Assembly (NCBI GenBank): GCA_017420845.1 | Contig: JAFQOC010000591.1 | Span: 1-24,070, forward strand | Direction: 5' to 3' | Length of the DNA stretch: 24,070 nt | Origin: Clostridia bacterium | GTDB lineage: Bacteria > Bacillota > Clostridia > Oscillospirales > CAG-272 | In this document: positions 22,777 through 24,070 of the stretch, one piece after another | How the letters are laid out: each line of letters opens with the position of its first letter | Numbering within the stretch: position 1 is the stretch's first letter | The notes under the pieces: model-generated | The model's database searches: none | Told to the model about the DNA's origin: nothing | The model's input: the letters and a program-made list of their open reading frames with translations, nothing else | Program-made: the position numbers and the translations under genes

Positions 22777-23334
22777 ATGGAAAAATTTATCCCTGTTGTG
22801 GTCATCAAGGAACTGTCCGAGACAGATAGAATTTTGACAGCCCTCAAGCACAGCAAAATTAACTGCGCCGAGATCACCTTTCGCACATCCTGTGCCGCTG
22901 AAGCAATTACTTATGCTGTAGCTAACTATCCCGACATGGAGATCGGTGCAGGCACCGTTATCAACGCCGAACAATGTGAGGCCGCGCTGGCTGCAGGTGC
23001 CACCTTCATCGTGTCCCCCGGTTTATCTCCATCGGTTGCCAAAATCTGCAACGAGCGAGACATCCCCTACTATCCGGGTTGCGTGACCCCCACCGAAATA
23101 ATGGCTGCCTTGGAATTGGGTATCACTACTGTAAAATTCTTCCCCGCCAACGTTTATGGCGGTTTGAAGGCACTGAAGGCCTTGTCCTCCCCCTTCCCTC
23201 AGGTGAAGTTCATTCCCACGGGGGGCGTGGATCGCTCTAATATTGACGAATTTTTAGCCTTTGACAAGGTGGCGGCCATCGGCGGTAGTTTCTTTGTCAA
23301 GGAATCTCTGGAAAAGATGGAGGCAAACAAATGA
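22777..23334 (+). CDS. kdgA: 2-keto-3-deoxy-6-phosphogluconate aldolase
   Basis: 185-residue class I aldolase cleaving KDPG to pyruvate and glyceraldehyde-3-phosphate, the last step of the pathway. The Schiff-base lysine is Lys120 in TTVKFFPANVYGG, with Glu32 and Arg36 in CAEITFRT; GAGTV, SPGLSP and PTGGV complete the family pattern. Start 22777 is chosen because MEKFIPVVVIKE is the usual N-terminus and GAAGAAGG lies 8 nt upstream; ATG 22741, which overlaps the uxaC stop, would add 12 residues and may aid coupling. It overlaps kdgK by ATGA. Confidence 0.95.
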   Translation: MEKFIPVVVIKELSETDRILTALKHSKINCAEITFRTSCAAEAITYAVANYPDMEIGAGTVINAEQCEAALAAGATFIVSPGLSPSVAKICNERDIPYYPGCVTPTEIMAALELGITTVKFFPANVYGGLKALKALSSPFPQVKFIPTGGVDRSNIDEFLAFDKVAAIGGSFFVKESLEKMEANK

Positions 23335-24070
23335 GCAGAATCGTAACCTTTGGCGAGATCATGCTGCGGCTCGCTCCCAATGGCTATTACCGTTTCTTCC
23401 AGAATGACCAGATGCAGGCCACCTTCGGCGGTGGCGAGGCCAACGTGGCGGTCTCCCTGGCCAATTTCGGCCTGGATTCCGCCTATATCACCAAGCTTCC
23501 GAAGCACGCCATCGGTCAGGCGGCCATTGATTCCCTGCGCTATTTCGGTGTGGACACCTCCGGTGTAGTACGCGGCGGCGACCGTGTGGGCATATACTAT
23601 CTGGAAAAGGGTGCCTCCCAGCGCGGGTCTGTCTGCATCTATGACCGTGCCCATTCGGCTATCGCCGAGGCCAAGCCCTCCGATTTCGATTGGGATGCTG
23701 TCTTTGAGGGCGCGGATTGGTTCCATTTCACCGGTATCACCCCCGCTCTGGGCGGTGAGCTTGTGAACATCTGTCTCGACGCCTGCAAGGCCGCCAAGGC
23801 TCATGGGGTCAAGATCTCTTGCGACCTCAACTACCGCGGTAAGCTCTGGACCCGCGCCGAGGCAAGAGAGGCTATGACCAAGCTCTGTGAGTACGTGGAC
23901 GTCTGCATCTCCAACGAGGAGGACGCCAAGGACGTCTTCGGCATTGAGGCCGAAAACACCGACATTTACGGCGGCAAGCTGAACCACGAGGGCTACAAGT
24001 CGGTGGCCAAGCAGCTGGCCGATCGGTTCGGTTTTGAGAAGGTGGCCATCACCCTGCGCTCCTCCATCTC
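23331..24070 (+). CDS. kdgK: 2-keto-3-deoxygluconate kinase, 3' end outside window (partial)
   Basis: PfkB-family sugar kinase phosphorylating KDG to KDPG. The visible 246 residues show MSRIVTFGEIMLRLAP, the PfkB first signature GGGEANVAVSLANFG (about 33-47), LPKHAIGQ, FHFTGITPAL, and CDLNYRGKLWT with the DxNxR element. The C-terminal anion-hole motif (GAGD) would lie outside the window. The start is fixed by ATGA overlap with kdgA, with GGAGG about 8 nt before it. It supplies the substrate of the aldolase encoded just upstream. Confidence 0.95.
   Translation, partial: MSRIVTFGEIMLRLAPNGYYRFFQNDQMQATFGGGEANVAVSLANFGLDSAYITKLPKHAIGQAAIDSLRYFGVDTSGVVRGGDRVGIYYLEKGASQRGSVCIYDRAHSAIAEAKPSDFDWDAVFEGADWFHFTGITPALGGELVNICLDACKAAKAHGVKISCDLNYRGKLWTRAEAREAMTKLCEYVDVCISNEEDAKDVFGIEAENTDIYGGKLNHEGYKSVAKQLADRFGFEKVAITLRSSI

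Overview
The window looks like part of a chromosome from an anaerobic Gram-positive bacterium of the Clostridia (probably an Oscillospirales/Ruminococcaceae-type gut or rumen organism). The reasons are strong AGGAGG-type ribosome binding sites, consensus SigA promoters with 17-nt spacers, lipoproteins with classical lipoboxes, Thr/Glu/Pro-rich surface linkers, and a clostridial-style large serine recombinase. The taxonomic call is an inference; no rRNA or other marker gene is present. 

Layout. (1) 1-1900 is an accessory edge: a large serine recombinase running off the left end, then two small unrecognised genes, the first apparently 5'-truncated. (2) 2024-3705 is a single gene for an extracellular solute-binding lipoprotein, with a consensus promoter and a terminator shared with the convergent operon. 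(3) 3789-12215, minus strand, is a four-gene surface operon, transcribed in this order: a polysaccharide-deacetylase lipoprotein, a secreted CBM9/DOMON-like protein with a C-terminal membrane anchor, a 992-residue lipoprotein with three near-identical concanavalin-like repeats, and a secreted GH71/GH99-like protein with a CBM9-like module and the same type of anchor. (4) 12305-13258, minus strand, is an AraC-family regulator with its own promoter and terminator, divergent from (5). (5) 13450-24070, plus strand, is a tightly packed catabolic operon: CE15-like glucuronoyl esterase, GH106-like glycosidase, uxaB, uxaA, GH28 polygalacturonase-like enzyme, uxaC, kdgA and kdgK (kdgK cut by the window end). 

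How it fits together. uxaC-uxaB-uxaA-kdgK-kdgA is the complete isomerase pathway from D-galacturonate via tagaturonate, altronate, KDG and KDPG to pyruvate and glyceraldehyde-3-phosphate. The three carbohydrate-active enzymes in the same operon lack signal peptides, so short galacturonic-acid-containing oligosaccharides, probably pectin or rhamnogalacturonan derived, are presumably imported and finished in the cytoplasm. The surface operon and the orphan binding protein would provide capture at the cell wall. No transporter permease is present in the window. A recurring ATGCA-type motif, partly arranged as 20-bp-spaced direct repeats, lies upstream of several of the promoters and is a candidate binding site for the AraC regulator. 

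Least familiar parts: the triplicated lipoprotein repeat, the shared Gly-Cys C-terminal anchor signal, and the intracellular CE15-like/GH106-like pair. No tRNA, rRNA or CRISPR array was seen.
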